64,000 nt of DNA, from assembly GCA_036389315.1 (NCBI GenBank), contig DASVQF010000022.1, forward strand, positions 1-64,000, written 5' to 3'. Of this stretch, positions 59,818 through 64,000 are shown one piece after another; positions within the stretch are counted from its first letter, which is position 1, and each line of letters begins with the position of its first letter. The notes under the pieces were generated by a model. The model ran no database searches and was not told where the DNA came from. It saw nothing but the letters and a program-made list of their open reading frames with translations. The DNA comes from DASQYE01 sp036389315 (lineage in GTDB: Bacteria; Acidobacteriota; Blastocatellia; Pyrinomonadales; Pyrinomonadaceae). Both the position numbers and the translations under genes were made by a program.

Positions 59818-62800
59818 CTTTCAATTCCACATTGGTTCGATTCAAGCCCTGGTTTAAGGGAAAACTCGCAGGCATTGATTAGTTTCAATTCCACATTGGT
59901 TCGATTCAAGCATCACTGCCATGATGCGCTTGCAGTCCTCCTGCTTCATGTTTCAATTCCACATTGGTTCGATTCAAGCCGCGTCTCGGCCTCTCTTTCA
60001 TTCACATAGCAGCCATAGTTTCAATTCCACATTGGTTCGATTCAAGCCAGATGATGCGGCGTTGATCGGGTCAAATAGTTCAGGTTTCAATTCCACATTG
60101 GTTCGATTCAAGCCGTATACCCGTACTCGTCACCAAGCCTTCAATCGCGTTTCAATTCCACATTGGTTCGATTCAAGCGCCGAGATGGGGCGCTTGAAGC
60201 GACCGCGTCACGGGCTGGTTTCAATTCCACATTGGTTCGATTCAAGCCGCCGCGTCGGCCGTGCCCGCGCTGCATGTGACATCGGTTTCAATTCCACATT
60301 GGTTCGATTCAAGCCGCTCACAGAGAGCATCCTGGACAACTCTTATGTGAAGTTTCAATTCCACATTGGTTCGATTCAAGCTAGCAGCCAGCCCATCAGT
60401 TGTACCTCGTAAAGCGGTTTCAATTCCACATTGGTTCGATTCAAGCGAGGGACTGCCCTCGCCTTCGCTACTGCGTTGATTGGTTTCAATTCCACATTGG
60501 TTCGATTCAAGCCCAGATTTGGATAAAGTCCCGGCCTTTTCCTATACTCGTTTCAATTCCACATTGGTTCGATTCAAGCACCTTAGGGTAATCCCAGAAG
60601 AGATAGGGGTTCACTTGTTTCAATTCCACATTGGTTCGATTCAAGCCAAGAGCGTGTGGCGGTACTTGACGCACCATACCAAGGTTTCAATTCCACATTG
60701 GTTCGATTCAAGCCTTGAAAAAATGCCCGCAGGCACGGACGTAGAAGATTTCGTTTCAATTCCACATTGGTTCGATTCAAGCCGCCAGCGCCCGGCCCCA
60801 ACGGAGACGGACGGGAAAGTGGTTTCAATTCCACATTGGTTCAATTCAAGCAACAACGCGGCGGCGATACGCAAGAGGAAAAAGGCAAGTTTCAATTCCA
60901 CATTGGTTCGATTCAAGCTTCTGGTCGCTTCGGTTCAGGCATTCGCCGGAACTAGTTTCAATTCCACATTGGTTCGATTCAAGCTCTTTCCAAGGACCAA
61001 CCGGAAAGACTGTATTAAAGTTTCAATTCCACATTGGTTCGATTCAAGCACGGGTACGGCCAGCTCGGAGATGGGAATTAAGAGTTTCAATTCCACATTG
61101 GTTCGATTCAAGCGCTGCGACGACGGCTGACAGATTGGTGCCAGTGAGGTTTCAATTCCACATTGGTTCGATTCAAGCACGATCTGACGACTCCCAACGA
61201 CGTGGACGTGCTGTAGTTTCAATTCTACATTGGTTCGATTCAAGCGCCGTACTTGACAATATAGCTCGTCCCGGCAAGCTGGTTTCAATTCCACATTGGT
61301 TCGATTCAAGCTTCCTTCATTGTCACGTTGCGCGCTCGCATGACGTGTTTCAATTCCACATTGGTTCGATTCAAGCCTGGCGAATACGCCGCCGGTGCTC
61401 TTGATCTGTGTAACGTTTCAATTCCACATTGGTTCGATTCAAGCGAAGCTAGAGCTGTGGACGCGGGCGACGCTGCCGCGTTTCAATTCCACATTGGTTC
61501 GATTCAAGCGCTGGACTATTCAAGATCGCTAAGGACACCGCAGAATTGTTTCAATTCCACATTGGTTCGATTCAAGCAGCCCCCTGAAAAACTTGTGTGA
61601 GCTGGCTGGCGAGTGTTTCAATTCCACATTGGTTCGATTCAAGCACTCTTTGCTCAGGCGCTCCCTGTTGTTGCGCTCGATCGTTTCAATTCCACATTGG
61701 TTCGATTCAAGCGCGGGCTGTGCCTCGGAGTTTCCCGTCCTTGACCTGGTTTCAATTCCACATTGGTTCGATTCAAGCTCTGCTGCTCGTCAAAAAGTTT
61801 CGCCTGCTTCTTTCGTGTTTCAATTCCACATTGGTTCGATTCAAGCGCGCTGGATAATCTCAGCGCAACGCTGACGCCACGTTTCAATTCCACATTGGTT
61901 CGATTCAAGCGCTAAGCGCGGCAAGCGCAGGGGAGAGTAATTATGCGAGTTTCAATTCCACATTGGTTCGATTCAAGCGTACTCTTGCAACACTCGTTAG
62001 CTATGAATTGATTAGTTTCAATTCCACATTGGTTCGATTCAAGCTCTGCCCGACGAGCGCAACACGTATCCGCATACTGGTTTCAATTCCACATTGGTTC
62101 GATTCAAGCGCCGTCCACCGTCTCCGCCCGCGTGCATAGTTCGTGTTTCAATTCCACATTGGTTCGATTCAAGCCGCTGCTCGCGCATTTGATCGTCAAC
62201 GCGCTTAAAGCGTGTTTCAATTCCACATTGGTTCGATTCAAGCGCACGGACCGCGAGCCTTGGTGTGAGATTACAGTTGTTTCAATTCCACATTGGTTCG
62301 ATTCAAGGTAGGCAGTGCGAAGGTTGAACAGAGCTTGAGCGTAGTTTCAATTCCACATTGGTTCGATTCAAGCCGTAATCAGTAGCACCAGCCAAGTCAA
62401 TCAAACCTTGTTTCAATTCCACATTGGTTCGATTTAAGCTCTGATCTGCTGGACGAGTATCGCGGGGTCAATAACACGTTTCAATTCCACATTGGTTCGA
62501 TTCAAGCTCCAGTTTTGCTTGACTCATTCCATTTACCTAATTAGGTTTCAATTCCACATTGGTTCGATTCAAGCACAGCACGAATCACACTAGGCAGCGA
62601 AGCCCCCTGCTGTTTCAATTCCACATTGGTTCGATTCAAGCCTCGCGCACATCAAAAATTCTGCGCCTTTCCTTCAATTGTTTCAATTCCACATTGGTTC
62701 GATTCAAGCAGTGTTAAGACTCATTTCATCTCCTTAATGAAGCCTCGTTTCAATTCCACATTGGTTCGATTCAAGCTCGCCATGTGGCAAAGATGCTCAT

Positions 62801-64000
62801 TCGACGAATTGACTACGTTTCAATTCCACATTGGTTCGATTCAAGCTCCGCAGACGCTTTGGTCTCCATGCTGGAAAATGAGTAGTTTCAATTCCACATT
62901 GGTTCGATTCAAGCAACCTGCCCCCCAACTTATTCAGAACAGCAGGAACGTGTTTCAATTCCACATTGGTTCGATTCAAGCACTGCGCGAGGAGAAAGAG
63001 ATGAACGACGTAGACTACGTTTCAATTCCACATTGGTTCGATTCAAGCCTTCCATGTGATACTCTGCCGCCGTCTTAGGATTAGTTTCAATTCCACATTG
63101 GTTCGATTCAAGCGTACTCTTCCAGCTTCTCAGAGGTGACACCACTTCTTGTTTCAATTCCACATTGGTTCGATTCAAGCGTAAAGATAACCGCCTATCG
63201 ACGGGGCGTTGCCAAGTTTCAATTCCACATTGGTTCGATTCAAGCTCCGCCTCTTTTCCAGACATCAGTTCGGGCTGACGCTGTTTCAATTCCACATTGG
63301 TTCGATTCAAGCCGTGGACAAACCCGCAATATGCGCCGCAAGCACTTCTGTTTCAATTCCACATTGGTTCGATTCAAGCTTCCAGATTGCGCGATGCGTG
63401 GCGGGATGATCCGAGGTTTCAATTCCACATTGGTTCGATTCAAGCGGCGGCAGTCAAATCCCTGCCGGGACGTAAGAGCGTGTGTTTCAATTCCACATTG
63501 GTTCGATTCAAGCACCATCTCGCCAGCGTGCGAGTGTTGCCGCTCCATCGTTTCAATTCCACATTGGTTCGATTCAAGCAATAAACCTACTCGTAGAAAA
63601 GCTTTTGTGCTATGATGTTTCAATTCCACATTGGTTCGATTCAAGCGCCCTCTTTTCCGCTCAGCCATAGAGCTGATTGCTTGTTTCAATTCCACATTGG
63701 TTCGATTCAAGCCTGCCAATTCAGCCCCGTAGGGCTTGAGATTGAGCGGTTTCAATTCCACATTGGTTCGATTCAAGCTTTTCGCCAGCGGGATCTGAAC
63801 GTCAAGAAACTCCGTTTCAATTCCACATTGGTTCGATTCAAGCTTTGAGGCGCACGGCAAGTTGCCACTGTTTATCATGTTTCAATTCCACATTGGTTCG
63901 ATTCAAGCAAGTCAGTTGAATTGTGACGTTTTTCATCGTCATTGTTTCAATTCCACATTGGTTCGATTCAAGCTCCGAACTTCGCGCCCCTTCCAGGTGC
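59818..64000 (-). CRISPR. CRISPR array 3 (30-nt repeat, at least 63 repeats, runs off the window)
   Basis: On the plus strand the repeat reads GTTTCAATTCCAC then ATTGGTTCGATTCAAGC, 30 nt. I counted 63 copies from 59818 to 63944, period 64-69 nt, spacers about 34-39 nt. The first copy (59818) has C for G at position 1. Single mismatches occur at 60822, 61216, 62279 and 62410. On the minus strand the repeat ends ATTGAAAC, so the leader should be to the right, outside the window. It differs from arrays 1 and 2 in length and sequence. Confidence 0.97.

Noticed and set aside
59821..63878. Many long open frames with repeated peptides such as QFHIGSIQA, SIPHWFDSS and NRTNVELK
   Set aside because: They are translations of the 30-nt CRISPR repeat and its spacers in different frames, not genes.

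Overview
This window looks like a chromosomal segment from a GC-rich member of the Acidobacteriota, probably Blastocatellia-like. That placement is inferred from gene content: a VWFA-related secreted protein of the acidobacterial type, a DUF5715 protein, an M13 peptidase, small TonB-domain proteins and ABC-2 proteins. I could not run any database search.

Left part (1-29.6 kb), GC-rich housekeeping genome. It holds an iron-type ABC importer operon with two small secreted proteins inside it. Next come a glutaredoxin, gatC/gatA with a DUF721 gene, maf, a cysteine-free TlpA-like protein, and an operon for a molybdenum hydroxylase related to 4-hydroxybenzoyl-CoA reductase. That operon contains a BrnT-type toxin-antitoxin pair and ends in a mocA-like gene. 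Then follow panB, panC and folK, a sugar epimerase, an ABC-2 membrane protein, an AlbA_2 regulator, a VWFA protein, a GH25 lysozyme, a DUF5715 protein and an M13 peptidase. A family of hairpins, with arms of short tandem units around an AAAGC-like core, recurs at least seven times at gene ends. Two copies supply the start codon and N-terminus of the downstream gene.

Middle part (30.5-35.6 kb), a decaying integrative element. It is bounded by a perfect 49-bp direct repeat made of the 3' half of a tRNA (probably Ala, anticodon CGC) plus flank. It carries secreted proteins, a TonB protein, a thioredoxin-like gene with an in-frame TAG, a rhodanese, a Cys-rich secreted peptide and a tyrosine recombinase with an internal deletion and an in-frame TGA. 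Neither repeat copy has the 5' half of the tRNA beside it. The intact gene may therefore lie further right, and the CRISPR region may be a second, tandem element.

Right part (35.8-64 kb), less GC-rich CRISPR island. Two related arrays (36-nt repeats) flank a minus-strand type III operon: Cas6, an HD-less Cas10 with an intact GGDD, a large Csx10-like RAMP, a two-domain Cas7 fusion, Csx19, a TIGR03986 RAMP, a UPF0158-like pseudogene, a Crn2 ring nuclease, a membrane-anchored CARF protein, a CARF/NE0113 protein, a DUF4258 protein, a reverse transcriptase, Cas1, Cas2 and a small two-helix membrane protein. This best fits subtype III-D. The adaptation module with RT suggests spacer capture from RNA. 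Interference appears to rely on RNA cleavage and cyclic-oligoadenylate signalling to a membrane effector, damped by Crn2. Both array leaders carry three 11-mers in direct-inverted-direct order about 102 nt apart. Beyond array 2 lies a lipoprotein / membrane protein (frameshifted) / Ser-Thr kinase-SH3 cluster. A third array (30-nt repeats, at least 63) then runs off the window end.
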